NCBI GenBank assembly: GCA_006538405.1
Contig: BJKQ01000016.1
Coordinates: 620,001 to 684,000 of the forward strand
DNA: 64,000 bases
Direction: 5' to 3'
DNA from: Hansfordia pulvinata
Lineage: Eukaryota; Ascomycota; Sordariomycetes; Xylariales
The stretch's first letter is position 1. Each line of letters opens with the position of its first letter. The position numbers were made by a program, and so were the translations under genes. Below, piece by piece: positions 36,175-46,296 of this stretch. Below the pieces are notes generated by a model, which was given only the letters and a program-made list of their open reading frames with translations, made no database searches and was not told where the DNA came from.

Positions 36175-37143
36175 ATCACTCTCCGACCACTGAGAGGGCT
36201 CTCCAATCTTCATTCTGAATTGGGCTCTATGATGGATCACGGAGTCGACCATGCGAGTGCTATTCAGATCATCGAGGACGAAGTGCGAGTGACTGCTATG
36301 CTTGGAGGTCAAATGCGCCAACCAGCCCGCGGACAGGGCACGGCAAGAAGGCAAAGGAGTTGGCGAGTTAAGTGGTATAATGGTGGTGGTTGTCTGTGGA
36401 GTCTACGTCTCGTGAATGGACGGGCGAACGACCACTTTATGAATCAACGAGGAACAAGAAAGAACGCCCACACGACCCCAGGTGTGGCGACAGCGTCTCA
36501 AAACGCCAGGCGCGGATGGGCAAATATATGGATGATACCCTCACGCTAGGATATGTGTCTGGACCGCGGCTCGCGAGAGTGGAAGGTGGCTTTCGAAATG
36601 GTTTGGTCTTATGCCAGCCTCATGATTGAAGATAGCGGCCGTGTTCTAAGGAGGGAGATAAGCGGACGGATGTCTAGCCATGAATACTTAATACACATAT
36701 AAATCACCTGTCGAAAGGATTGAGGGATGTGTGCAGCTTGGTATTAAGCAGAATCAATGAGATTACCGATATCTGTGAACGTCAGAGAGCTTGCCTTTCA
36801 GCTAGGCGACGTACTGGCAGCTCTAGTGGCAAAGCGCCGTCGCGACGTCTTATCGATAAGAGACGCGACTTGCCCCAGCTGCGCCCGTTGCCCTGGGTTT
36901 CAACCTCCCAAGGTCGCCACTGAAGTACCTGTGTACCGAGGTCCGAACTATCGCTAACCGCAACCATTTTACCATCTACAATATTACCAACATTCCTGTG
37001 ACCATCCAACGCATATCGCGGCGCAGTTGGATACGACAGATCACCTTCCGATAGGAGTCTGAAAGGAGGCCGAGCTGTCCCCATTCGACACGGCACACCA
37101 GGACGGATAGACCGACCGAGAGCGTTGGCCGACGCGCGACATC
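36175..37143. other. Spacer
   Basis: No gene supported; it holds the 3' end of the Erv14 transcript and the promoter of the splicing factor gene. Confidence 0.5.
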
Positions 37144-38739
37144 ATGGCCGACTTCAACCAATACCCGGCCAACATGGCTCCTCAGGATGCCCTCATAGTC
37201 CGCCAGAATGCCGAGCCCGACCACGCCGTCGTGCCCTACACTGGGGAGGACCTCTCCCGACCCAAGATGGGACCCCTCAACCCCTTCAAGGACGACGCCT
37301 CCCGCAAGCGAAAGAACGTTCCGACTGGCGAAGCTCACCGTACCCATCTCGACGAATGGACCTTTCGCAAGAAGCGTCGCGAATACGAGCGCAAGGGCGG
37401 CCCCGAATTGGAGTACCAGAGCAGTGCCCAGGTCAAAGCTGAAGCCAAGGCTCTGCGCGACACCCGCCAGAGCAAGGGCGACGCTACTGTGGCTGATGGC
37501 GACGGTGCCTACGTTGGCCCGTGGGCGCGCTACAACCGCGACGAGTACGAGGAGGTGGGTGAAGATGAAGAAATCGGAAGCGACGAGGAGGTTGTATACG
37601 TCGACGAGGAGGACGAGGACGTTGTTCAAAGCGGCACTGTCACTTCGGCACCTGCAGCCGCTCTGGCGCGCCGCCAAGAGGTCGAGGCACTGGGCAACGA
37701 GACGACCACTTTCTACGGCTCGCAAGAACACGACTACCAGGGCCGCACGTACATGCACGTGCCGCAAGACCTCGACGTCGATCTGCGCAAGGAGGCTGGC
37801 AGCATCACCAACTACATCCCCAAGAAGCTCATCCACACGTGGAAGCGCCATGGGGACAAAGCCGTCACGGGCCTGCGCTTCTTCCCCAACTCTGGGCATC
37901 TTCTGCTGTCTGCGGGCGCCGACACAACAGTCAAGATCTGGGACGTCTATCACCAAAGGGAGCTGCTGCGCTCCTACGATGGCCACTCAAAGTCCCTCTC
38001 AGACATTACCTTCAACAACGATGGCACTCGTTTCTTGTCGGCCTCGTATGACCGACAGATGAAGCTGTGGGATACCGAGACGGGCGCCTGCATCTCCAAC
38101 TACTCGACCGGCAAGACGCCGCACTGCATCGTGTTCAATCCTTCGCTGGAGCATGCTCACGAGTTCCTTGCTGGCATGTCGGACAAGAAGATTGTGCAGT
38201 TTGACACGCGGGCGCCCTCGCGCGACACTGTCCAGGAGTACGACCACCATCTTAACGCGATCAACACCATCACTTTTGTTGATGACAACCGGCGGTTCAT
38301 GACCACTTCTGACGACAAGTCGCTGCGTGCCTGGGACTACAACATACCCGTGCCTATTAAGTACATTGCGGAGCCTCACATGTATCCGCTTACCCGGGCT
38401 GCGACCCATCCGACGGGCAAGTACGTGGCCTACCAGTCGTCAGACAACCAGGTCGTTGTTTACGGCGCCACGGACAAGTTCCGGCAGAATCGCAAGAAGT
38501 GCTACCGCGGACACAACAACGCTGGTAATGCCATCGACCTCTCCTGCAGTCCCGATGGCCAGTTTCTTGCCAGTGGCGACACGGGCGGTTGGGTGTGCTT
38601 CTGGGACTGGAAGACGTGCAAGATGTTCCACAAGCTCAAGGCCGGGGACCAGCCCGTCACATGCGTCCAGTGGCACCCGCAAGAGACGAGCAAGGTTGTG
38701 GCCGCCGGTGTCGACGGTGTCATTCGCTACTGGGATTAG
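37144..38739 (+). CDS. prp17: Pre-mRNA splicing factor Prp17/Cdc40, WD40 protein
   Basis: A nuclear splicing factor acting at the second catalytic step, also linked to the cell cycle in yeast. An intronless frame of 531 residues. Residues 1-60 hold the conserved N-terminus (GPLNPFKDDASRKRK). A charged region with WTFRKKRREYERKG and WARYNRDEYEE and an acidic stretch follow, then FYGSQEHDYQGRTYMHVPQD, a Prp17 signature just before the propeller. From about residue 235 there are seven WD repeats, with endings such as TVKIWD, QMKLWD, LRAWDY, VCFWDW and a last VIRYWD at the C-terminus. The start ATG has the context ACATCATGGC. Intact, ending 550 bp before the convergent dehydrogenase gene. Confidence 0.96.
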   Translation: MADFNQYPANMAPQDALIVRQNAEPDHAVVPYTGEDLSRPKMGPLNPFKDDASRKRKNVPTGEAHRTHLDEWTFRKKRREYERKGGPELEYQSSAQVKAEAKALRDTRQSKGDATVADGDGAYVGPWARYNRDEYEEVGEDEEIGSDEEVVYVDEEDEDVVQSGTVTSAPAAALARRQEVEALGNETTTFYGSQEHDYQGRTYMHVPQDLDVDLRKEAGSITNYIPKKLIHTWKRHGDKAVTGLRFFPNSGHLLLSAGADTTVKIWDVYHQRELLRSYDGHSKSLSDITFNNDGTRFLSASYDRQMKLWDTETGACISNYSTGKTPHCIVFNPSLEHAHEFLAGMSDKKIVQFDTRAPSRDTVQEYDHHLNAINTITFVDDNRRFMTTSDDKSLRAWDYNIPVPIKYIAEPHMYPLTRAATHPTGKYVAYQSSDNQVVVYGATDKFRQNRKKCYRGHNNAGNAIDLSCSPDGQFLASGDTGGWVCFWDWKTCKMFHKLKAGDQPVTCVQWHPQETSKVVAAGVDGVIRYWD

Positions 38740-39285
38740 ACGTGGCCATATCGTGGTCGGGAGCCTTGCAGCTCGCTGCGTTTATCATTGGTTATCATCC
38801 CCTTTCCGTCTTTTGCATGGTCAACCGGCGTTCTACTCTTGGGTTTGGAGGGCTTGAGCGGGCAATGTTTCGAGATACCAGTCAATAAAATTACAATACG
38901 GTGACGAGGTATAGCAGGTTTTTTTGTGCCGGTATCAATATTATCCAACCACTAAAACGGGACATGGGCAAAGCGCGTCCCTTCAATGGCGACCTATAAT
39001 GACGAGCTGATGGTGGACCACGTTCTTTCCGTAGCAAACCGAAGGTGCGTGCCTTCGTCCCGCCTAGTTCAGGCTCTTTCGAGTTATTGACATGGTCAAG
39101 AGCTTGCTGTGACGTGCTGAGAGAGCGGTTTCGTATTCGACGTTGTGTTTCTCATTACAGGCAGATGCTACAAAGTTGGGTTAAAGGGCGAATCTGGAGT
39201 GGAATTGCTAACATGGCATGATATATGAGAATTCGCGGCTCGAGAAACAAGTCTGTGGCCCCGGGCCCGCCCCCTGGCACGTCTC
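38740..39285. other. Convergent 3' spacer
   Basis: No gene seen. The 3' ends of the splicing factor and the dehydrogenase genes meet here. AATAAA at 38885-38890 is a candidate polyadenylation signal for the former. Confidence 0.5.
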
Positions 39286-40392
39286 TCATCTCTTGCCAGC
39301 CAGAATCTCGTTGACAATGGCGTCGCCGAAGCTGTTGGTGGTGCCCTTGCCGCCGATGTCGGCGGTGACGACGTCGGGCTCGGCGCGGGCGAGGACGGCC
39401 TCGATGGCGCGCAGGACGCCGTCGGCGGCGTCGCGGAAGCCAAAGTGCTGCAGCAGCATCTGGCCGGCCCAGACCATGCCGACGGGGTTGGCGATGCCCT
39501 TGCCGGCAATGTCCGGGGCGCTGCCGTGGACGGGCTCGAAGAGGCTGGGGAAGGCGCCCTCGGGGTTGATGTTGCCCGAGGGGGCAATGCCGATGGTGCC
39601 GGTGCAGGCGGGGCCGAGGTCGGAGAGGATGTCGCCGAACAGGTTGCTGGCGACGATGACGTCGAAGACGTGGGGGCGGCCGACGAAGTGGGCGGTCAGG
39701 ATGTCGATGTGGTACTTGTCGAGGCGGACGTCGGGGAAGGCCTTGGCCATCTCGGCGGCGCGGGCGTCCCAGTAGGGCATGGTGATGCTGATGCCGTTGC
39801 TCTTGGTGGCCGAGGTCAGGTGCTTCTTGGGGCGGGACTGGGCGAGGTCGAAGGCGTAGCGCAGGACGCGGTCGACGCCGATGCGGGTCATGACGGTCTC
39901 CTGGACGACGGTCTCGCGGTCGGTGCCCTCGAAGATGGTGCCGCCGATGCTGCTGTACTCGCCCTCGGTGTTCTCGCGGACGACCCAGAAGTCGATGTCG
40001 CCGGGCCGGCGGCCGGCCAGCGGCGAGGACACGCCGGGCATGAGGCGGCAGGGGCGCAGGTTGACGTACTGGTCGAACTCGCGGCGGAAGCGCAGCAGGC
40101 TGCCCCACAGCGAGACGTGGTCGGGCACGACGTCGGGCAGGCCCACGGCGCCGAAGTAGATGGCGTCAAAGGCCGACAGCGTCTGCTTCCAGTCGGGCGG
40201 CAGCATGTCGCCGTGGCGCTGGTAGTACGCGCAGCTGGCAAAGTCAAAGTGCTCAAACTCGAGGCGCAGGCCGTACACCGACGCCGCCGCCTCCAGCGCC
40301 CGGACCCCGTACGGCATCACCTCGGTGCCGATGCCGTCGCCGGGGATCACCGCGATCCGGAGCGGCTTGCTGGCGGCGGGGGCTGAAGCCAT
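39286..40392 (-). CDS. Tartrate dehydrogenase/decarboxylase or D-malate dehydrogenase
   Basis: An NAD-dependent, metal-requiring beta-decarboxylating dehydrogenase of the isopropylmalate/isocitrate dehydrogenase superfamily, 368 residues, intronless. The N-terminus has IAVIPGDGIGTEV. Substrate and metal motifs are seen in RENTEGEYSSIGG (the Asn-Thr version seen in tartrate/D-malate enzymes), RVLRYAFDLA, KSNGISITMPYWD, and DVIVASNLFGDILSDLG (metal-binding Asp pair). The NAD-binding end is EPVHGSAPDIAGKGIANPVG. LeuB differs around the substrate loop, so tartrate or D-malate is the better guess. Probably cytosolic; no targeting peptide is evident. The high GC at third codon positions gives long open frames on the other strand, which are shadows. 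It may work with the adjacent hydrolase and regulators. Confidence 0.9.
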   Translation of the reverse strand: MASAPAASKPLRIAVIPGDGIGTEVMPYGVRALEAAASVYGLRLEFEHFDFASCAYYQRHGDMLPPDWKQTLSAFDAIYFGAVGLPDVVPDHVSLWGSLLRFRREFDQYVNLRPCRLMPGVSSPLAGRRPGDIDFWVVRENTEGEYSSIGGTIFEGTDRETVVQETVMTRIGVDRVLRYAFDLAQSRPKKHLTSATKSNGISITMPYWDARAAEMAKAFPDVRLDKYHIDILTAHFVGRPHVFDVIVASNLFGDILSDLGPACTGTIGIAPSGNINPEGAFPSLFEPVHGSAPDIAGKGIANPVGMVWAGQMLLQHFGFRDAADGVLRAIEAVLARAEPDVVTADIGGKGTTNSFGDAIVNEILAGKR

Positions 40393-41626
40393 GGTGTTTG
40401 TTGTGTGCTGTGCTGTGCTTAGAGGGCGTGACGGGGGAGCACTGGATTCTTGAGGTGTAGAGACTGAACGTTGTAGAGTCGGTATTGATCAAGTTGGATA
40501 GGGCAGGGGATCAATGCTGGGATGCTGACATACAACGCGCGCCTCGCACGAGAAAACAGTGTCGCTCAAACAAAGTATTGCTGTCACCTCCTAGCTACTG
40601 GCCCGTCACCCGCGATCCCGGAACGCGATATATATCCCCTCCCTCCAGCAGTCAGGACCCCGCGACTTACACCGATCAGCCGCCGAGCTGTGTGCCCAGC
40701 GCCGGTGGAGGGACTGTGGGGTGTAGGTGCGGGTGTGGGCGTGTTGCGGGAAGTCGTCGGTAATTCTTTAAGCCGACTGGAGGAACAGGAGCGCGCCGTC
40801 GATCAGTTAGGTCTGCTGTCTGGTCCTTCGCAACCTGCGAGTCCGGCGCCCAGCAAACCCCACCGGGACACTCCGACTGCGAGGCCGGCCGACGTTCGGC
40901 TCCGCCGTGCGTTACGAGGTAGGCAGGCAAGAAGCGTACGCGATCGGGAGAGTAAACCCGGGGTCGTTGTCGCCTTCGCCCGCTTGACTACACACAGACA
41001 GATGGGGCGAGCTGACGATGGCAGCAGCGGCAGAACCCTGCCCCCCATCTCTGCCTCCCGTGCGCCCCCTACGCCGGACTAGCCGACGGATCAAAGTCCT
41101 ATGCCGACATGGTGATACATCGTGTTTTGTTGGCAAGGCCAACGTGTCTCTGAACGCCGAGACGAAATGATGCCATCACATCGCCATCTTGGGCTGCTGC
41201 TTCATGTGCAGTCTCGACTTAGCCGACCCGAAACCGAATTCGAATGTTGAGGAAATTCGGATTCACACTGCGAGGGAATATGGCCATCTCCCAGCTTGAC
41301 ACTTCGCAAGACCGACGTGTTAAGTTTCAAGAACGACAGATTCTAGTTCTGCACAATCGAGCAATGCCGAGAACATCCTCTCAAATTCTCTTGAATTGGT
41401 ACACGAGAGCCTATTTCTCGTCTTGCCTCGACTGTCGATCGTTGACTGACAACTCGAAGTGATGTGACCCGCCAGCGCAGCTTTGTCAAATCTGCCAATC
41501 CCGTCAACTATTGATCTCACAACGGGACCCGGAAACTCCTCGATAATCCCCTCGACTAATGACATGTGGAGATTTGTGTCTGTTTTCAAGAAGACGCCCT
41601 GCCCGACACCGCCCACGCCCGCCCGC
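40393..41626. other. Spacer between dehydrogenase and hydrolase genes
   Basis: No gene is supported over 1.2 kb. It holds the dehydrogenase promoter and the 3' end of the hydrolase gene. If the hydrolase frame is taken as it stands, the coding sequence would run on to 41320, but the added stretch has no family resemblance. Confidence 0.45.
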
Positions 41627-42543
41627 CTACACCAAGAACCCCTCGATGGCCTCCAGCACGTCCCCGGCGCGTGCTCCGGGACGTAGTGGCCCGAGTCGAC
41701 CGCGTGGCCCGTGACGGGCACGCCCTCGGCCACGACGGCGCGCCACTCAGCCAGCGCGTCGAAGCACTTCTCGATGACCCCGCGGCGGCCCCAGAGCACC
41801 ATGAGCGGGCACTCGACGCGGCGGCCGCGCCGCAGGTCCTCGCGCGCCTCGTCCAGGTCCAGGCCCGCGCTGGCCCGGTAGTCCTGGCACATGCCGTGCA
41901 CCGTGTCGGCGTCGCCGAGCCCGCGCGCGTACCGCTCAAAGTTGGACGGGTCGAAGATGCCCAAGCCCTCGGGCTGGCGCCCGCCCATGAAGAGCTCGGC
42001 GAAGCGGCGCGCCTCGGCCGCGATGGCCGTCTCGGGCAGCGGGGCCGGCTGGATCAGGAAGAACCAGTGGAAGTAGGCGCGCGCAAAGGCAAAGTCCGTC
42101 TTGGTGTACATGGCCAGCGTCGGGCAGATGTCGAGCAGCACGGCCTTGCGGACGCGCGCCGGGTGGTCGACGGCCAGCTTGTGGGCCACGCGCGCGCCCC
42201 GGTCGTGCGCGCAGACGAAGAAGGGCTCGCCCGCGAACCCCAGCGCGTCCATGACGGCCACGCAGTCGGCCGCCATGGCGCTCTTGGCGTACGCGCCCAC
42301 GTCCCCCGCCGGCTTGGACGAGTCGCCGTACCCGCGCAGGTCCGGGAGCACAAGGCTGTACCGGTCCGCGAGCTGCGGCGCCACCCGGTGCCAGATGTGG
42401 TGGCTCTGCGGGAAGCCGTGCAGCAGCAGCAGCGCGGGGCGCCCGGGGCCTGCTGGCCCGCCATCCCCGCTCCGGATGCCGGAGATGCTGACCGGGGGGT
42501 CGCTCTGGGTGGTGATCTTGAAGGGCTGGAAGCCGTCAAACAT
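41627..42543 (-). CDS. Alpha/beta hydrolase of the haloacetate (fluoroacetate) dehalogenase/epoxide hydrolase type, C-terminal frame break
   Basis: A cytosolic hydrolase of about 305 residues. Family features in order: LLLHGFPQSHHIWHRVAP (oxyanion HG), LVLPDLRGYGDSSKP, the nucleophile motif AHDRGARVAHKLA with Asp and the two Arg that bind carboxylates in fluoroacetate dehalogenase, LDICPT (second Asp), FHWFFLIQPAPLPE (the His-Trp halide-binding pair), CQDYRA (Tyr), and DSGHYVPEHAPG with the catalytic His. The frame as read then runs on into unrelated sequence, but one extra G in the run complementary to C 41662-41665 gives PGDVLEAIEGFLV and a stop at 41627, the normal ending. The carboxylate- and halide-binding residues suggest haloacid dehalogenase activity, but many relatives act on other esters or epoxides. 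It is divergent from a Zn2Cys6 gene. Confidence 0.85.
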
Positions 42544-42983
42544 GGCTGCGGCTATCTTGAAATTGCGGATCTCTGGCTGGGAGGGTCAAAGGTGGAGGGC
42601 TTGCACATCGGAACGGAAGCCAAGGGGTCAGTCGCGGGCGCATCCTACCCTCTGCTCCTAATAAGTTCTACGGCAGCACGTGTTAGTGATGCTTCATGAC
42701 AGCTCGGTTGGCCCGCCCCACGCATGACGTCGGCATATAGTTTAGACGACGAATCCCGGAGCACCGGCGCCACGGCGCTGACCGACACGACCGTGCACCA
42801 ACCCTTTCTTGTTAATCCTTTGCTTAGTGGGCAGGGAGGGGTTCCCACCAGCACGAGTCGCGCACTGCCGCATGCGGGATCCATCGCACAATCTTTTAGC
42901 CGACTAGAGCCTCTATTCCCTCCTTTCTGGTTCATCTTCAACAGCACAATAAGTCGAGTAATGGAGTCGGCGTTTCCCATGCA
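42544..42983. promoter_or_regulatory. Bidirectional promoter of hydrolase and Zn2Cys6 genes
   Basis: About 440 bp separate the two divergent starts. Such an arrangement would suit a regulator controlling the neighbouring enzyme gene; this is inference from layout only. No conserved operator could be assigned by eye. Confidence 0.45.
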
Positions 42984-44003
42984 ATGCCTGCCAAGAACCG
43001 AATTCGCCGCAGCACAAAGAAGCCGGCAGTGTCGGAACCTGTCACAATGAGCTCACTGTCCCGAAGCCGCGGCGCGTGCAACTCGTGCCGATCGCGCAAG
43101 CAGAAGGTTGATATCCACTCCTGTCCCCAACTGGCCGCTGAAGACGAGACCTTGAAGGCTGACTTGCTCCCGCCGACAGTGCGATGGGGAGAAGTAAGTC
43201 TGCTCGTGAGAATGGTGGTCCAATATATCGGATGGGCGAGACTGACGTTTCGCAGGCCTGAATGTTCTCGTTGCAGGACTCTCGAACAGCCATGTCAGTG
43301 GCCGAGGCCGCAAAAACGGTAAGAACGGCGCTTGTGTCGAGTGCTGCGCCTGCTAACGAGGGTACAGGGGCCCGGCAAAGGGGTACGTGGAGGCGTTGAC
43401 AAGCCGGCTTCGGGAAACCGAGAACGCGCTGTTGAAAGTCCTCTCCGTGGTCGACGATGTGGCTATTCGGGCGGCTTTCCAAGAGAGCCCATCTAGCCAG
43501 AGCGTCTCGTTCAAGAGACCTCAAAACAGGACCCGAAAGGCAGGCGATCCAAAGGCACAGGCGGACAGTGATGATACCAAAAACACGCTCGCCATTGCCC
43601 AGTGGGACAGCCTGCCGTTGCGGACGGCAGCTGACTTGAGAAATTGGGCCCAGGAGGCTACCCACACAGGGACGAACCCCCTCCTGAGACATGCCCTGTA
43701 TTCCCCGATCCGCAACTGTTGGATCCCCAAACCGCGCTCACATGGAATGACGAGAACGCCCACGGAGGAGCGGAGAAGGTTACAACGCCGTGCCGGTCAG
43801 AGTACAGTAGCTGTGACAACATGAGTCAAATCAGCAGCCATACTCATTCTCACCATGAACACCCAAGTTTCCCCTTGCCAACTCATACCGAGGTCCAGGG
43901 CGAGGCCCGGCAGCCCACAGAACTCATGCAAATGCCTCTGGACTCGCTGGAAGGCGAGGTCCTCGACATCCCTCAACAGTTTCGGAACACATTCATGTGG
44001 TGA
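42984..44003 (+). CDS. Short Zn2Cys6 regulatory protein with a 14-nt micro-exon, one frame break
   Basis: A nuclear DNA-binding protein of about 270 residues. Exons are 42984-43106, 43180-43193, 43256-43318 and 43368 to 44003. Joining them yields one perfect cluster, ACNSCRSRKQKCDGEKPECS then RCRTLEQPC, in which the third Cys comes from the 14-nt exon 2. After RGPAKGYVEAL there is a short coiled-coil-like helix (LRETENALLKVLSVV), then a polar stretch. The frame changes at the C5 run 43677-43681: one more C continues as TNPPPETCPVFPDPQLLDPQ and ends DIPQQFRNTFMW, a plausible natural C-terminus. No middle-homology domain is present. ATG 43047 is an alternative start. It ends 38 bp before the convergent regulator gene and may control the divergent hydrolase. 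Confidence 0.75.
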
Positions 44004-44041
44004 TGAAGCAGATAGGAATGGATCGTGTCAGTGTTGCCTAG

Positions 44042-46296
44042 TTAGAGGTTGAACTGCCCGTCGGACCCAAGACCTTCAATGAAAGCATCCCAACCCGCGC
44101 CGCTGAAAAAGCCGCCGGAACTGGGATCTTCATACTCGCCCCGAACAAAGTCTGGGTCATATCGTCACTGCCACCCTGCGACGCGTCGAACCCGAAGTCC
44201 GGGCCCCTCCATTGCAATACCGGCATGGGGAAGTTGGGCTGCTGGTTGAGGCCCGGATCGAACACTGCGGCCCGCTCTGGGAAGGATGCGATTGGCTGGT
44301 CTTGTTGGCGTTTTCTTTTGGTGCTCCTCGATCCATTGCCAACTTGCGCAGATGATTCAGTGCCCGGGGTTTCTGCAGGCTGAGAAAACGCCGACAGAGG
44401 CGGTGGAAGTCTGTCCTTTTCGGGTTTGTTCAAATGGACAAAGAGATTGCCCAGGGCCTTTTCACAGTGCTGAGCGCTTACCCAGCGGGTGCCCATGGCC
44501 CCCAGCTGCCGGAGACAAACAGAGAGCTCTCTACGGGATGGTCAGCATACTGTACACAATAGCCAGGCGTTCCGTGATCCGGGACAGTCTTCGAGCGGAA
44601 ATATTCGGACTCACAATCTTGCCTTTTCCAGGGGATAATTCCCAAGTAAGCCGGCAAATGCTATTATAAGACCTGACATCCAAGTGGCCGATAGAGTGAC
44701 TGGCCATGCCATTAAAAAGGCATGGTTTTCTTGGGGCTTTAGCTTCTGGAGAATATCGTGGCTCGCCCCGATGGCAGCTTGCAGGTTGGATTGGAAGTCT
44801 GCCGAGTGTGTTGGCAGGGAGAGAAAGGGGCGATGAATCATGATTAGTAGATGGTTGTACAAAATGGAGAAGAAGATAACGTATGTGTCTCCTATTCCCG
44901 CTGCCTGGGCCTCCGAGACGTCTTGAAAAGCCAGCGGTAGCCCATTCCACCAGGTTTGGACCTTGTATGATATGTCGTGGATTTTCTGGCGCGTGACTGA
45001 GCGACTATGGATCGACTTGTGAAGAAGATCGATGCACTCGCCGGCCAGGCGGGAGTAGGTCCCAAAGTACCCCAAGACGAATTCTCGAGGCTCCTTGGTT
45101 GGCTCCGGGGTGTTTGGGCCGAGATCAGCGTCGTCGGGTATTGCCGGCCCCGAAGACTCGGTGTCGTCGCGGGCCTCCGAATCGAGCCGATCTGCAGCCG
45201 AGATTTGGTCAGGGTGGTCGCGAGGAAGATGGGCACGGACCTCGTCCTGGGGTGTCATGGCAGACTTTGACGGCGCGCTCTGCGCCTGGACGGGCCTGTG
45301 AAGCTCGTCGAGCCCCGGTAAGCACGTGTCGACATGCGTGTCCTGGAAGCCGCAAGGATGGCCGAGTAGCTGGCTCACGCAGTGGTCGAGGACGTAGGCG
45401 GACCAGAAGATACGCCGGCGCATGTCACGGGTCTCTGGCGATAGCGAAATGTAGCGCGACGGACAGCGATGAAGGCCGGCATGGTAGATGATGCGGGTGA
45501 TGGCGCCGGTGATGGTCGAGGCGGCGCGCAGCGACATGTTGACCATGAGCAGCAACTCGGCGGCCAGCAGAGCCTGCAGGGTGGCCGTGTTGTGGTCATT
45601 GGACACCGCGCCGAGTAGGGCGGTCAGCGCGGAGGTGGACTGGATGCGGGAGGCCGGCTCGAGGGCAGACTGGCCCTGTCCGGAGGCGGCAATGTTGAAG
45701 ACACACTGGAAGGTGATGGCGCGGCAGAGGCGGCCCCTGGGGCTCAAGTGGGCGCCGGCCGCGTCGGGGCTGGCGCCCGGAGAAGGACGGGGACCGCCCA
45801 GGCCGGCGTCCTGTCCGTAGAAGGCATTGACCTGGGCGAGAAAAGTCGGGCCGTGAAGAAAGGGGAAGAAGGGGTGCCAGTTCTGGAAGTACTGCATCAG
45901 TAGGTGCCTGGCGACAGGGAGAGGCGGCGCGGCGCCGAGACCCGGGGCCACGACGCCATAGGACTTGGTGGCGGGGCTCTCGCGGGCGGTGCGGGCGGAG
46001 CCGGGATCGAGAGCGAAGTCGTCGGCGCCCTCGGGCTCCCGGATAGCGTCGCCGGTGCCGAGACAGTCGAGGACGGAGCCGGGGCCCGGGGGGTTGGGGC
46101 CGCCGGGCTGGCCAGGGACGTGCGAGGCGGCCGAGGTAGACCGGGCAAAGGCGCGGAAGACGGTGTTGGCGAAGAACACGCCGCTGGCGCTGCCGATGAA
46201 CTGGCTCTCGTCGGGCGAGGTGATGACAAAGGAACCGATCTCGACTGAGGGGATCGTGGCCGACTCGGCATCGGAGCCAGGGACGGGCCTCGTCAT
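44042..46296 (-). CDS. Fungal-specific transcription factor domain protein without a visible zinc cluster, C-terminal frame break
   Basis: A regulator with the middle-homology region typical of zinc-cluster factors: FQNWHPFFPFLHGPTF, TALLGAVSNDHNTATLQALL, ITRIIYHAGLHRCPSRY, DMRRRIFWSAYVLDHCVSQL and a long C-terminal helical part with WWNGLPLAF. Exon 1 is 46296-44615; a phase-2 intron of 84 nt leads to exon 2 from 44530. Near the end the frame slips at the GGG at 44154-44156; one extra base turns the tail into TPDFVRGEYEDPSSGGFF and GWDAFIEGLGSDG, with a stop at 44042. No C6 cluster is found in the 500 bp upstream, although GSFVITSPDESQFIGSASG at the N-terminus usually follows one. Either a distant exon is missed or the gene truly lacks it. 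It converges on the short Zn2Cys6 gene. Confidence 0.8.

Noticed and set aside
39445..40386. 313-codon open frame on the plus strand
   Set aside because: Antisense shadow of the tartrate/D-malate dehydrogenase gene.
41566..42699. 377-codon open frame on the plus strand
   Set aside because: It is the antisense of the hydrolase gene, whose motifs prove the minus strand is coding.
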